A stretch of DNA of 64,000 nt from Mycobacterium sp. (GCA_025965895.1 JAOPWC010000179.1:27803-91802); one strand, 5' to 3'. Shown: positions 8,043-16,390, counted from the stretch's first letter. The notes: a model not told the origin generated them from the letters alone. Translations and numbers: made by a program.

Positions 8043-8782
8043 CGCACCGCCAGCCCCACCGCCGCGACCGTCGTCGCCACCTCGATCGCGGCGCCAATCA
8101 CGTCGCCGGTGATCCCGCCGAACCGGCGTACGCAGTGCGCGACCAGCACGGCGGCGGTCACCAGCGCCACCAGCACCGCCAGCGGGCCCTGCCACGGCTT
8201 TGGAGCCGCCAGCGCCGACACCGCGGTGGCCACCACAACCCATCCGGCCACCACGGGCAGCGGCTGCGTGCCCGCGACCTGAGCGCCCAACACGCTGCCC
8301 TCGGCCGCGGGCACACCGCGGCGGCACGCCATCACCGCTGCGACCCGGCCCGTCGTGACGGCCGCCACCACGGCTACCAGAGCCCGGAGGCCGGCAGGCG
8401 CGGCCGCGAACGCCAGGCCCTGAACGACGACCGCCAGCACCACTGCGCCGGTCCCGAAAGGACCCGCCGAGCCGTCACGCATCACCTGTAACGCCCGCTG
8501 CGGAGGTCCGTAGCAGCCGAGCCCGTCGGCGGTGTCGGCCAGCCCGTCGACGTGCAGCCCACGGGTCGTGATCAGCAGCGCCGCGACCGCCAGCATCCCG
8601 GGTAGCGGGCTGCCGGCCACAAACGCCCACCGCCCGGCCAGCAGCACGGCGCCGGCCAACGCACCGAGCATGAACCCGACGACCGGAAGCGAGGTGAGCA
8701 CGCCACGGCCGATCACGGTGGCGCGGATGCGGACCGGCAGCACCGATCCGAACGCGAAGGCGCTTGCAAGCGAACCAATCAC
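8039..8782 (-). CDS. cobS: Adenosylcobinamide-GDP ribazoletransferase (cobalamin synthase)
   Basis: CobS joins alpha-ribazole to adenosylcobinamide-GDP in the inner membrane, the last assembly step of cobalamin. The 247-residue protein is almost all hydrophobic helices and has the family motif GLHVDGLADTADGLG near residue 80, whose aspartates bind the metal. The GTG at 8782 shares GTGA with the cobT stop, giving a four-base overlap and translational coupling. The frame is open much further upstream, but that part is the shadow of cobT. It is the last gene of a minus-strand cob operon. Confidence 0.93.
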   Translation of the reverse strand: MIGSLASAFAFGSVLPVRIRATVIGRGVLTSLPVVGFMLGALAGAVLLAGRWAFVAGSPLPGMLAVAALLITTRGLHVDGLADTADGLGCYGPPQRALQVMRDGSAGPFGTGAVVLAVVVQGLAFAAAPAGLRALVAVVAAVTTGRVAAVMACRRGVPAAEGSVLGAQVAGTQPLPVVAGWVVVATAVSALAAPKPWQGPLAVLVALVTAAVLVAHCVRRFGGITGDVIGAAIEVATTVAAVGLAVR

Positions 8783-9846
8783 GACGATTCGGGAGCGCGT
8801 TCGCTCACCGCCGCCTCGTCGAACGTCGCCATCGACGCCAGCGCCGCCACGGCGGCCCGCACGACCGGCAGGGCCACTACGGCGCCCGTCCCTTCGCCCA
8901 GCCGCATGTCGAGCTCGAGGATCGGTGTCAGGCCCAGCTGCGACAGCGCCATCGAATGTGCCGGCTCGGTGGAGCGGTGGCCGGCCTGCCACCACTGCCG
9001 CGCGCCGGGCGCCATCCGCTCGGCGATCAGTGCCGCGCTGGTGACGACCACGCCGTCGAGCAGCAGCGGCGTACGGCGCAGGGCCGCCTGCGCGCAGAAC
9101 CCCGCCATCGCGGCGAGGTCGGCGCCACCGCACATGCGCAGCAGCGCAACCGGGTCGCCCAGGTCGCGGCGTGCCCGGTACAACGCATCGCGAACCGCCG
9201 CGGCCTTGCGCATCCAGCCGGGGTCATCGATGCCGGTGCCACGCCCGACCACGACAACCGGCTCCGCTCCCGTCAGCGCCGCCACCAGTGTCGTTGCCGG
9301 AGTGGTGTTTGCGATGCCGATGTCACCGGCGATCAGCAGATCGGCGCCCGCGTCGACCTCCTCGTCGGCGATCCGGCGGCCTGCCCGGATGGCCGCGACC
9401 GTCTCGTCCTGGCTCAACGCGTCCTCGACGGCCGAGTTACCGCTGCCGCGGCGCACCTTGTACGCCCCGATCTCCGGGGTCAGTGGTGCATCGGCGTCAA
9501 CCGCGATGTCGACGACGCGCACGCCGGCCCCCGCGACGCCGGCCAGCACATTGACCGCAGCTCCGCCCGCGACGATGGTGCTGACCATCTGCGCGGTTAC
9601 TTCGGACGGGTACGCCGAAACCCCTGCTGCCGCGACGCCGTGATCACCTGCGAACACCACCACGCGGGCCCTCTCGAACTGCCGCGGCGGGCACTGTCCC
9701 TGGCACGACGCCACCCACACCGACAGTTCCTCCAGCCGGCCCAGCGCGCCGGACGGCTTGGTCAGCCGGTCCTGACGATCACGCGCCGCCGCCGCTGCGT
9801 CGGCGTCGGGCGCGACAACCGGCGCAAACTCGAGCGCCGCGGTCAC
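8779..9846 (-). CDS. cobT: Nicotinate-nucleotide-dimethylbenzimidazole phosphoribosyltransferase
   Basis: CobT activates the lower ligand base by transferring phosphoribose from nicotinate mononucleotide to 5,6-dimethylbenzimidazole, giving alpha-ribazole phosphate for CobS. The 355-residue protein shows the family landmarks DRLTKPSGALGRLEELS, VVFAGDHGVAAAGVSAYP, the glycine-rich GGAAVNVLA and, near the C terminus, LDMRLGEGTGAVVALP with the catalytic glutamate. The GTG start overlaps the cobU stop by four bases (GTGA). No gene for making dimethylbenzimidazole is nearby. Confidence 0.95.
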   Translation of the reverse strand: MTAALEFAPVVAPDADAAAAARDRQDRLTKPSGALGRLEELSVWVASCQGQCPPRQFERARVVVFAGDHGVAAAGVSAYPSEVTAQMVSTIVAGGAAVNVLAGVAGAGVRVVDIAVDADAPLTPEIGAYKVRRGSGNSAVEDALSQDETVAAIRAGRRIADEEVDAGADLLIAGDIGIANTTPATTLVAALTGAEPVVVVGRGTGIDDPGWMRKAAAVRDALYRARRDLGDPVALLRMCGGADLAAMAGFCAQAALRRTPLLLDGVVVTSAALIAERMAPGARQWWQAGHRSTEPAHSMALSQLGLTPILELDMRLGEGTGAVVALPVVRAAVAALASMATFDEAAVSERAPESS

Positions 9847-10373
9847 TCGTCATAATCCTTGATCGTCAGCGCCTGTCCGGCGACCACCAGCACCACGCGG
9901 TCGCACAGGCCGGCCATTCGCTGGTTGAGCTCACCGATCTCGTCAACGAACCGTCGGCCCGAGCCGGTGGCCGGCACCACCATCAGCCCCGCCTCGGGGC
10001 TGACCACGACCAGCGGCGACCCGAACGCGTACACGGCGTCGATGAGTTCGTCGACGTCGGCACGCACCGGGCTGTCCCAGCCGCGCCTGTCCAGTACCGC
10101 GGTGAGCCAGCCGCCGAGATCGTCGATCAGCGTCGGCGGCGCGGGAATCTGCCGCAACTGCGCTGTCAGTTCGATGGTTTCGTCGGTCGACCAGTATTGC
10201 GGGCGTCTGGCGCGATGGTCGGCCACTCGCTGCGACCACGACGGGTCGTCGTCGGGGCAGGAGCCGGTGGCCAGGTATCGCACCGGCTCCGGCGGGCCCA
10301 CCTCCTCGGCGATCGCCAGCTCAGCCCATGCCGACTTTCCCGACCGGATGCCGCCGAGCACGAGCGTGCGCAT
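9843..10373 (-). CDS. cobU: Adenosylcobinamide kinase / cobinamide-phosphate guanylyltransferase
   Basis: This bifunctional enzyme phosphorylates adenosylcobinamide and then adds GMP, making the substrate of CobS. The 176-residue protein begins with the P-loop LVLGGIRSGKSAWAE and carries the CobU segments RYLATG, DDLGGWLT and VSPEAGLMVVPATGSGRRFVDE (as GlmVP-type loop). The ATG start lies 14 bases after the DUF3043 gene on the same strand, and the stop overlaps cobT. In M. tuberculosis, as I recall, cobU (Rv0254c) is far from cobST, so this cluster is more complete. Confidence 0.94.
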   Translation of the reverse strand: MRTLVLGGIRSGKSAWAELAIAEEVGPPEPVRYLATGSCPDDDPSWSQRVADHRARRPQYWSTDETIELTAQLRQIPAPPTLIDDLGGWLTAVLDRRGWDSPVRADVDELIDAVYAFGSPLVVVSPEAGLMVVPATGSGRRFVDEIGELNQRMAGLCDRVVLVVAGQALTIKDYDE

Positions 10374-10387
10374 GTGTCAGCCGACTC

Positions 10388-11050
10388 TCAAGTGACGCCG
10401 TCGCCGCGGTTGACCCGGGGACGCGGCGCCCGCATGCGGCGCAACTGCGATGCCCGGCTGGCCGCGTAAAAGCCGAGTTTCCAGCGGCCTTCGCCATTGC
10501 CGGGGAACTTGACGTCGACCAGGTTGGTGACTTTGCGGGCCAAGAAAAGGCCGTCGATCACCATGATCGCGACCAGCACCAGCATGGCGGGGGAGATGTA
10601 AAACTGCACCTGCGGTACCGAGAGCATCACGAAAATCAACGCCAGCGCCGCCGGCATGAACAGCCCGAGGACGTTGCGTCGGGCGTCGACGACGTCGCGG
10701 ACGTACTGGCGGACCGGCCCACGGTCGCGCGGCAGCAGATAGCCCTCCTCGCCGGCCATCATGCGCTCGCGGCGATCGGCCACCTGCTGGCGCCGCTCGG
10801 CCTTTTCCACCTTGCGTTCCCCCCGGGTGAGCTTCGGGCGGCCCATCGCCTTGCGACGTCGGCGCGCTTCGGCGGCGGTCGTCGGGGCCGGCGCGATGGG
10901 GCCGCGCCGCTTGGTGCCGCCGCGCTTCGGCGTCGGCCTGCCCTTGGGCGCGGTGATTTTGCGAGACGACGTGACGTCGGTATCCACCGGCTCGGCCTCG
11001 GCCGCCGCGGTGGCCTCGTCGACGCCCTTCTTACGGCCCAGCAGACTCAC
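10388..11050 (-). CDS. DUF3043 membrane protein
   Basis: The 220-residue protein has a basic, Lys/Arg- and Pro-rich N-terminal half with an ERRQQVADRRERMMAG helix, a motif RDRGPVRQYVRDVVDARRN just before the membrane, and two hydrophobic helices (about residues 135-155 and 163-180) ending in a basic cytosolic tail. This is the mycobacterial DUF3043 family (Rv2206 in M. tuberculosis); its role is unknown. I chose the GTG at 11050 because TAAACT ends seven bases upstream and the next upstream ATG (11116) would overlap the divergent gene. It heads the operon with cobU, cobT and cobS, 14 bases before cobU, which may only reflect co-transcription rather than a role in cobalamin synthesis. Confidence 0.85.
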   Translation of the reverse strand: MSLLGRKKGVDEATAAAEAEPVDTDVTSSRKITAPKGRPTPKRGGTKRRGPIAPAPTTAAEARRRRKAMGRPKLTRGERKVEKAERRQQVADRRERMMAGEEGYLLPRDRGPVRQYVRDVVDARRNVLGLFMPAALALIFVMLSVPQVQFYISPAMLVLVAIMVIDGLFLARKVTNLVDVKFPGNGEGRWKLGFYAASRASQLRRMRAPRPRVNRGDGVT

Positions 11051-11057
11051 GCCAGCC

Positions 11058-11067
11058 AGTTTAGGGT
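11058..11067. promoter_or_regulatory. Overlapping back-to-back -10 elements (bidirectional promoter)
   Basis: The plus strand reads TAGGGT at 11062-11067, six bases before an ATG at 11074. The minus strand reads TAAACT from 11063 to 11058, seven bases before the GTG at 11050 of the DUF3043 gene. The two hexamers share the central TA step, so one short AT-rich spot could open for polymerase in either direction, with both transcripts leaderless. Confidence 0.6.
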
Positions 11068-11073
11068 GCGTAA

Positions 11074-11127
11074 ATGGCGGCTTGTTCGGACCCCGGAATC
11101 GGTGCGGGACGGCCATGCGGGTGCTGA
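11074..11127 (+). CDS. Possible leaderless upstream ORF of 17 codons with three cysteines
   Basis: An ATG six bases after the TAGGGT -10 element opens a 17-codon frame whose product is MAACSDPGIGAGRPCGC, ending at TGA 11125-11127. It runs in a different frame from glycerate kinase and overlaps that gene's start by 13 bases. Cysteines are at positions 4, 15 and 17. Leaderless short ORFs ending in cysteine codons are known in mycobacteria as cysteine-responsive attenuators; whether this one is translated or regulatory is inference. Confidence 0.4.
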   Translation: MAACSDPGIGAGRPCGC

Positions 11128-12182
11128 TCGCCCCCGACTCGTACGGGGAGAGCCTGAGCGCGGTCGACGCAGCCGAGGCGATCGCTGCCGGGTGGCTGGA
11201 GGGCCGGCCCTACGACGAACTCACCCTGGCGCCGCAGTCCGACGGCGGCCCGGGATTCGTCGGCGTGCTGGCGGGCAGGCTCGGCGAACTGCGCACGTTG
11301 CGGGTCGTTGGGCCGTTGGACACCGACGTGGACGCGGACTGGGTGCTCGACGGGCAGACCGCTTACCTGGAATGCGCGCAGGCGTGCGGGCTGGCTCTGC
11401 TCGACGGGGCGCCGACTGCACAGACCGCGCTGTCGGCCCACACCAGGGGAGTCGGTCAGCTCGTCGGTGCGGCCCTGGCCGCCGGTGCGCGCTGCATCGT
11501 CGTCGGGCTGGGCGGCAGTGCCACGACCGACGGCGGCCGCGGCATGGTCGACGTGCTCGGCGGCCTGCCGGCTGCCCGCGAGCGGCTGGTCGGGGTCGAA
11601 CTGATCGCCGCGAGCGACGTCGAACATCCGATGCTGGGTTCGATGGGAGCGGCGCGGGTGTTCGGGCCGCAGAAAGGCGCCGACCCCGACACCGTGGAGC
11701 TACTGGAACGCCGGCTCACCGCGTGGGCAGCTGAACTGGACGCGGCGGCCGGCCGCAACGTCAGCGGCGAGGCGGGGGCGGGCGCCGCCGGTGGCCTGGG
11801 CGCGGCACTGCTGGCCCTGGGCGCTCGTCGCAGGTCAGGCGCCGCGATCATCGCCGAATACACCCACCTGGCCGACAACGTGGACGCCGCCGAACTGGTG
11901 GTCACCGGTGAAGGCCGGTTCGACGACCAGTCACTGCACGGCAAGGTGATCAGCGCGATCGCGGCCGGCGCTGCCGCGCGCCGGACCCCTGTGCTGGTGC
12001 TCGCCGGCCAGGTCACGCTGCCCGAAGCCGCGCAGCGGGCGGCCGGCATCGCGGCCGCGTATTCAATCGCCGACCACGCCGGATCGGTCCGGCTTGCCAT
12101 CGACGACGCCGCCAACCAGCTGGCAAGCCTGGCCCGCGACACGGCCGCAGGCGACGCCTGGGGAGAACAACTTCGGGAATAG
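11115..12182 (+). CDS. Glycerate kinase (GlxK/GarK superfamily)
   Basis: This family phosphorylates D-glycerate with ATP to feed it into glycolysis. The 355-residue protein starts MRVLIAPDSYGESLSAVDAAEAI, the conserved N-terminal glycerate-binding strand, and has APQSDGGPGFV, the phosphate-binding GLGGSATTDGGRGMVDVLGG, FGPQKGADP, and EGRFDDQSLHGKVISAIA near the C terminus, all characteristic of the family (Rv2205c in M. tuberculosis, 358 residues). The ATG at 11115 is set by the conserved N terminus; the ribosome-binding site (GGGACGG) is weak and the start is overlapped by an upstream ORF. Substrate is assumed from the family. Confidence 0.9.
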   Translation: MRVLIAPDSYGESLSAVDAAEAIAAGWLEGRPYDELTLAPQSDGGPGFVGVLAGRLGELRTLRVVGPLDTDVDADWVLDGQTAYLECAQACGLALLDGAPTAQTALSAHTRGVGQLVGAALAAGARCIVVGLGGSATTDGGRGMVDVLGGLPAARERLVGVELIAASDVEHPMLGSMGAARVFGPQKGADPDTVELLERRLTAWAAELDAAAGRNVSGEAGAGAAGGLGAALLALGARRRSGAAIIAEYTHLADNVDAAELVVTGEGRFDDQSLHGKVISAIAAGAAARRTPVLVLAGQVTLPEAAQRAAGIAAAYSIADHAGSVRLAIDDAANQLASLARDTAAGDAWGEQLRE

Positions 12183-12246
12183 CGGCGAAAGAAGGTACCG
12201 TTGACCAAGTGGATTCTGCTCCACGCAAGACGTATGAGGAGACGTA

Positions 12247-12609
12247 ATGAGTGTTCAGGACGAGTCGGCCACCAGCACCGCCACTCACGGCGTGAGCCTG
12301 ACCGGCGACGCGGCCGCCAAGGCGAAGGCGCTGCTGGACCAGGAGGGCCGTGACGACCTGGCCTTGAGGATCGCGGTCCAGCCCGGAGGCTGCGCGGGCC
12401 TGCGTTACAACCTCTTCTTCGATGACCGGTCACTCGACGGTGATCTGACCGCTGAGTTCGGCGGTGTGACGCTGACCGTGGACCGGATGAGCGCGCCGTA
12501 CGTGCAGGGCGCGACGATCGACTTCGTCGACACCATCGAGAAGCAGGGATTCACGATCGACAACCCGAACGCGACGGGTTCGTGCGCGTGCGGCGACTCC
12601 TTCAACTGA
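12247..12609 (+). CDS. Iron-sulfur cluster insertion protein, HesB/IscA/ErpA family
   Basis: A-type carriers hold a [2Fe-2S] or [4Fe-4S] cluster and pass it to apo-proteins. The 120-residue protein has the three family cysteines: one in QPGGCAGLRYNL and two in the C-terminal GSCACGDSF. The ATG is preceded by a strong GAGGAG site. The likely clients include the Rieske and cytochrome-linked enzymes encoded nearby, but that is only context. It corresponds to Rv2204c. It has been grouped with ErpA by similarity; I leave the symbol open. Its end is 10 bases from the convergent downstream gene. Confidence 0.93.
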   Translation: MSVQDESATSTATHGVSLTGDAAAKAKALLDQEGRDDLALRIAVQPGGCAGLRYNLFFDDRSLDGDLTAEFGGVTLTVDRMSAPYVQGATIDFVDTIEKQGFTIDNPNATGSCACGDSFN

Positions 12610-12619
12610 CGGGGCCTGC

Positions 12620-13294
12620 TCAATACTGAGCTGCGGTCCGCAGGAGATAGGAGCACACCAGGACGTGGTCGTCCTGGCTGAGGAGCTGCGCGATGGCCTG
12701 TTCCTCGTGGCTGCTGCCTGAGCTTCTGCCTGCAGGCACCACACGCATCGTGAACAACGCCTGGGCCTGATTGGGTGACCAGAACACCATTTTGTCGATC
12801 GTGGTGACGTCCGCGTTCGAGAACTGCTTGCGGAACGCGTCGCTGGACAGCCGGGCCAACGCCTGGTCGGATTTGCGGTCCCGTACGGCGTCGTACATAC
12901 CGCACAGCGTGTTACGCGCCACCGTGTCGTAGTCGCCTTTGCTCAACGCATCCAGGTAATTCTGTATCGCCGCCTTCGTCGAGGCGCTGGTCAACTGTCC
13001 GCCCGTGCTGGACGATTCACCGCGAACCGCATAGACGATCGCGACGGTCGCCGCCGCTGCGACGGCGATCACCAGCACCAGCGCCCCCACGAGCCACCAT
13101 CGTCGGCGTTGCGGGTACTGCACCGGCGGCGGCAGCATCCCGGGATACACCGACGCCGCGGCTTGCTGGTAACCCTGTCCCGAGGGTGGATACGGCGGCA
13201 TCGGTTCGCCGGCGAACGCGTGGCTCGGGTACGGCTCGCCGTAGCTCGGTTGGCTGGGCGTCGGGTCGGAGTACTGCTGGTACGGACCGGCCAT
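12620..13294 (-). CDS. Membrane-anchored protein of unknown function (Rv2203-like)
   Basis: The 224-residue protein has a Pro/Tyr/Gln-rich cytosolic N terminus (about residues 1-62), a short Arg-rich stretch, one transmembrane helix (about 66-88, WWLVGALVLVIAVAAAATVA) and an extracytoplasmic domain. That domain begins with TKAAIQNYLDALSKGDYDTVA, which resembles the NTF2-like/DUF4878 accessory domains found outside the membrane in actinobacteria. Two cysteines (CGM and CSY) could pair. I chose the ATG at 13294 (MAGPYQQYSDP); an earlier in-frame start at 13324 is possible. No enzymatic motif is visible. Confidence 0.8.
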   Translation of the reverse strand: MAGPYQQYSDPTPSQPSYGEPYPSHAFAGEPMPPYPPSGQGYQQAAASVYPGMLPPPVQYPQRRRWWLVGALVLVIAVAAAATVAIVYAVRGESSSTGGQLTSASTKAAIQNYLDALSKGDYDTVARNTLCGMYDAVRDRKSDQALARLSSDAFRKQFSNADVTTIDKMVFWSPNQAQALFTMRVVPAGRSSGSSHEEQAIAQLLSQDDHVLVCSYLLRTAAQY

Positions 13295-13389
13295 GGTACG
13301 CAGGCTAGCGCAACCGGGCCGCACCCGAGCGGACCGTTACTTTGAGTAGTCTTAGATAGACGGGTTAACGAATTGAAGGGTGGCGTCTT

Positions 13390-14364
13390 GTGACGATTGC
13401 GGTGACCGGATCCATTGCAACGGACCATCTGATGCGGTTTCCGGGCCGGTTCTCCGAGCAGCTGCTGCCAGAACATCTGCAGAAGGTGTCGCTGAGTTTT
13501 CTGGTCGACGATCTCGTCGTGCACCGCGGCGGAGTCGCAGGCAACATGGCGTATGCGATCGGTGTTCTCGGCGGCGACGCCGCACTGGTGGGGGCCGCCG
13601 GCACGGACTTCACCGACTACCGAAAGTGGCTCGAGTCGCACGGCGTGAACTGCGACCACGTGCTGATCTCCGAGACCGCGCACACCGCGCGGTTCGTCTG
13701 CACCACCGACTCGGCGATGGCCCAGATCGCGTCCTTCTATCCGGGAGCGATGTCACAGGCCCGCGACATCTCGCTGGCCAACATCGTGTCGTCCATCGGC
13801 ACACCGGAATTGGTGATCATCGGGGCCAACGACCCCGACACGATGTTTCTGCACACCGACGAATGCCGCAAGCTCGGGTTGGCGTTCGCCGCGGACCCGT
13901 CCCAGCAATTGGCGCGGCTGGCCGGGGAAGAGATCCGCCGCCTCATCGACGGCGCCACGTATCTGTTCACCAACGACTACGAGTGGGACCTGCTGCTGCA
14001 GAAAACGGGCTGGACCGACGCCGATGTGCTGGCCCAGGTGGGCCTGCGGGTGACCACCCTGGGGCCCGACGGGGTCGACATGGTCGCCGCCGACGGAACG
14101 TCGATCCATGTCGGCGTCGTGCCCGAAACCAGCAAGGTCGACCCCACCGGCGTGGGTGACGCGTTCCGGGCAGGCTTCCTCACGGGCCGCAGCGCGGGGC
14201 TGGGGCTGGCGCGTTCCGGCCAGCTCGGCTCGCTGGTGGCGGTGCTGGTGCTGGAGACGAACGGAACCCAGGAATGGTCATGGGACCGTGACGTGGCCAT
14301 CAAGCGCCTCGCCGACGCGTACGGCAAGGACGCGGCCGACGAAGTCGACGCGGCGCTGGATTGA
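13390..14364 (+). CDS. adoK: Adenosine kinase (PfkB family)
   Basis: AdoK phosphorylates adenosine to AMP for purine salvage. The protein has exactly the 324 residues of M. tuberculosis AdoK. PfkB features are clear: the N-terminal GSIATDHLMRFPGRF with the substrate-binding Asp, VHRGGVAGNMAYAIGVLGG, and the C-terminal DPTGVGDAFRAGF with the catalytic Asp and anion hole. Mycobacterial adenosine kinases resemble ribokinases more than eukaryotic adenosine kinases. The GTG is preceded by GAAGGGTGG. The stop is eight bases from that of the convergent asnB. Confidence 0.95.
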   Translation: MTIAVTGSIATDHLMRFPGRFSEQLLPEHLQKVSLSFLVDDLVVHRGGVAGNMAYAIGVLGGDAALVGAAGTDFTDYRKWLESHGVNCDHVLISETAHTARFVCTTDSAMAQIASFYPGAMSQARDISLANIVSSIGTPELVIIGANDPDTMFLHTDECRKLGLAFAADPSQQLARLAGEEIRRLIDGATYLFTNDYEWDLLLQKTGWTDADVLAQVGLRVTTLGPDGVDMVAADGTSIHVGVVPETSKVDPTGVGDAFRAGFLTGRSAGLGLARSGQLGSLVAVLVLETNGTQEWSWDRDVAIKRLADAYGKDAADEVDAALD

Positions 14365-14371
14365 AACTCAG

Positions 14372-16303
14372 CTAGAGCTGCACCGGATACCGCGGTTCGC
14401 TGATCTTCGGCACGATGCTGCGCTCGACGAAGATGGCATGCCACAGCATGAAGATCAGCACCGTCCATAGTCGCCGACTGTGATCACTTGTGCCGGCGAG
14501 GTGTTCGTCAAGCATCCGCCGGACCGCGGCGATGTCGATCAGCTCGTCGGCCTGCGAAGAACCGATCATCTGATGCGCCCAGTCCAGCAGCTCGCCGGCG
14601 CGCAGCCAGTGCCGGATCGGCACCGGGAAGCCCAGTTTCGGTCGGTTGAGCACGTGCGGTGGCACGATGGGCTCCAGTGCGCGGCGTAGCGCGTATTTTG
14701 TGGTCCGCCGGGTGATCTTCGCCTCCAGCGGCAGCTGCGACGCCACTGCGAACACTTCGGAGTCCAAGAACGGCACCCTCAGCTCCAGCGAGTTGGCCAT
14801 CGTCATCTTGTCGGCTTTGACCAGAATGTCGCCGCGCAGCCAGGTGAACAGGTCGATGTGCTGCATGCGGGCCACCGGGTCCCAGCCTTCGGACTGCACG
14901 TAGATCCCGGCGGTGACGTCGGTGTGCGTCCACTCCGGCCGGAAACCCCGCAGGACGGCCCGCAGCCCAGGGTCGGAAAAGCTGCGCGCGTTGCCGTAGT
15001 AGCGTTCCTCGAGCGTCTGCGAGCCGCGGTGCAACAGGCTCTTGCCCCGCATCCCTTCGGGCAACGGCGCCGACACCCGCTGCATGGATCGCCGCAGCCG
15101 TGGTGGCAGATACTCGAAAGGCTTGAGCGACAACGGTTCCCGGTAGATCGTGTAGCCGCCGAACAGCTCGTCGGCGCCCTCGCCGGACAGCACCACCTTG
15201 ACGTGCTTGCGGGCCTCGCGGGCGATGAAGAACAATGGCACCAGGGCGGGGTCGGCCACGGGTTCGTCGAGATACCAGACGATTTCGGGCAGCGCTTCGA
15301 CGAATTCCGCCGGGCTGACTACCTTGGCCACGTGCCGGGCGCCGATCGCCTCGGCCGAGGCAACGGCGACGTCGACCTCGGAGAACCCCTCACGTTCGAA
15401 TCCGGTGGTGAACGTGATCAGCCGTGGGTTGTGCCGAATGGCCAGCGCGGCGATCGCGGTGGAGTCGATGCCGCCGGACAAGAACGCGCCGACGGTAACG
15501 TCGGCCCGCATGTGCTTGGCCACCGAGTCCTCGAGAACGCCGGTTATCTCGTCGTAGCGGGCCTGCTCGGTGCCGGGGGAGAACGGCTTGGCCGAAAAGC
15601 GGGGGACGAAGTAGCGGCTGACATGCGGGGGTGAGCCGGGACGTAGCCGCGCGTAGCTGCCCGATTCCAGGCGGCGAATCCCGCACTGCAGTGTCTCCGG
15701 CTCGGGCACGTACTGCAGCACCGTGTAGTGCTGCACCGCCCTGCGATCGATCACCGTCTCAATGCCGATGAGATCGGCCAAATCCAGCAGGCACTTCTTC
15801 TCGCTCGCCACCGCGGTGCCCCTGGCCCCGGTGGCGATGAACAGCGGCTTGATGCCGAACTGGTCACGGGCGCAGAATAATTCGTGCCGCTCGGTGTCCC
15901 ACAGTGCGAACGCGAACATGCCCCGCAGCCGCGACAACGCGGTGACACCCCAGTGGTGATACGCCGCGATGATCGCCTCGCCGTCGCCGTCGGTGGCGAA
16001 CACGGCGCCGTGCTCGGCGGCCAACTCGGCCCGCAGCTCGAGGTAGTTGTAGATCTCGCCGTTGAAGACCAGCACGTAGCGCCCCGGCGCCTCCGCCGGG
16101 CCCCATCGCAGGGGCTGGTGCGAATGTTCGATGTCGATGATCGACAACCTGTTGAAGCCGAGCACGATCTCGTCGTCGGACCACGTCCCGGGCTCGTCCG
16201 GGCCGCGGTGGCGCATCAGGTGCGACGCGCCCGCCACAGCCTCGACGGTCTCGGGCGTCACAGGGGCGGACGGATCACATACCAGGGCCAGGAGTCCGCA
16301 CAT
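14372..16303 (-). CDS. asnB: Asparagine synthetase (glutamine-hydrolysing)
   Basis: AsnB makes asparagine from aspartate, ATP and glutamine nitrogen. Cys2 directly follows the initiator (MCGLLAL) and is the glutaminase nucleophile; RHRGPDEPGTW, FNGEIYNY and the Ntn-hydrolase core follow. The synthetase half carries the PP-loop FLSGGIDSTAIA and SGEGADELFGGY. The 643-residue length fits the long actinobacterial AsnB. The N-terminal Cys fixes the start. In mycobacteria AsnB-type enzymes have also been implicated in peptidoglycan (mDAP) amidation, so asparagine synthesis is not the only possible role. It is divergent from ctaC with 87 bases between them. Confidence 0.95.
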   Translation of the reverse strand: MCGLLALVCDPSAPVTPETVEAVAGASHLMRHRGPDEPGTWSDDEIVLGFNRLSIIDIEHSHQPLRWGPAEAPGRYVLVFNGEIYNYLELRAELAAEHGAVFATDGDGEAIIAAYHHWGVTALSRLRGMFAFALWDTERHELFCARDQFGIKPLFIATGARGTAVASEKKCLLDLADLIGIETVIDRRAVQHYTVLQYVPEPETLQCGIRRLESGSYARLRPGSPPHVSRYFVPRFSAKPFSPGTEQARYDEITGVLEDSVAKHMRADVTVGAFLSGGIDSTAIAALAIRHNPRLITFTTGFEREGFSEVDVAVASAEAIGARHVAKVVSPAEFVEALPEIVWYLDEPVADPALVPLFFIAREARKHVKVVLSGEGADELFGGYTIYREPLSLKPFEYLPPRLRRSMQRVSAPLPEGMRGKSLLHRGSQTLEERYYGNARSFSDPGLRAVLRGFRPEWTHTDVTAGIYVQSEGWDPVARMQHIDLFTWLRGDILVKADKMTMANSLELRVPFLDSEVFAVASQLPLEAKITRRTTKYALRRALEPIVPPHVLNRPKLGFPVPIRHWLRAGELLDWAHQMIGSSQADELIDIAAVRRMLDEHLAGTSDHSRRLWTVLIFMLWHAIFVERSIVPKISEPRYPVQL

Positions 16304-16310
16304 CGGGCCA

Positions 16311-16316
16311 AGTATG
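16311..16316 (-). promoter_or_regulatory. Possible leaderless -10 element for asnB
   Basis: On the minus strand CATACT, which keeps the key A2 and T6 of TANNNT, ends seven bases before the ATG at 16303. The same hexamer with similar spacing precedes ctaE. Confidence 0.4.
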
Positions 16317-16344
16317 CCGCACCCAGTGCATGGTCTACGCTGCG

Positions 16345-16350
16345 TAGTAT
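16345..16350 (+). promoter_or_regulatory. -10 element for ctaC
   Basis: TAGTAT fits TANNNT and would start transcription near 16357, about 34 bases before the ctaC GTG, which has a good GGAGGAGG ribosome-binding site. Confidence 0.4.
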
Positions 16351-16390
16351 TCGATCCGTCGGCCAGCGCGTGACTGGAGGAGGCGCCAAC

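Noticed and set aside
8764..9855. 363-codon open frame antisense to cobT
   Set aside because: Covers the same bases as cobT, whose product has all family motifs; the antisense product is Arg/His-rich and featureless.
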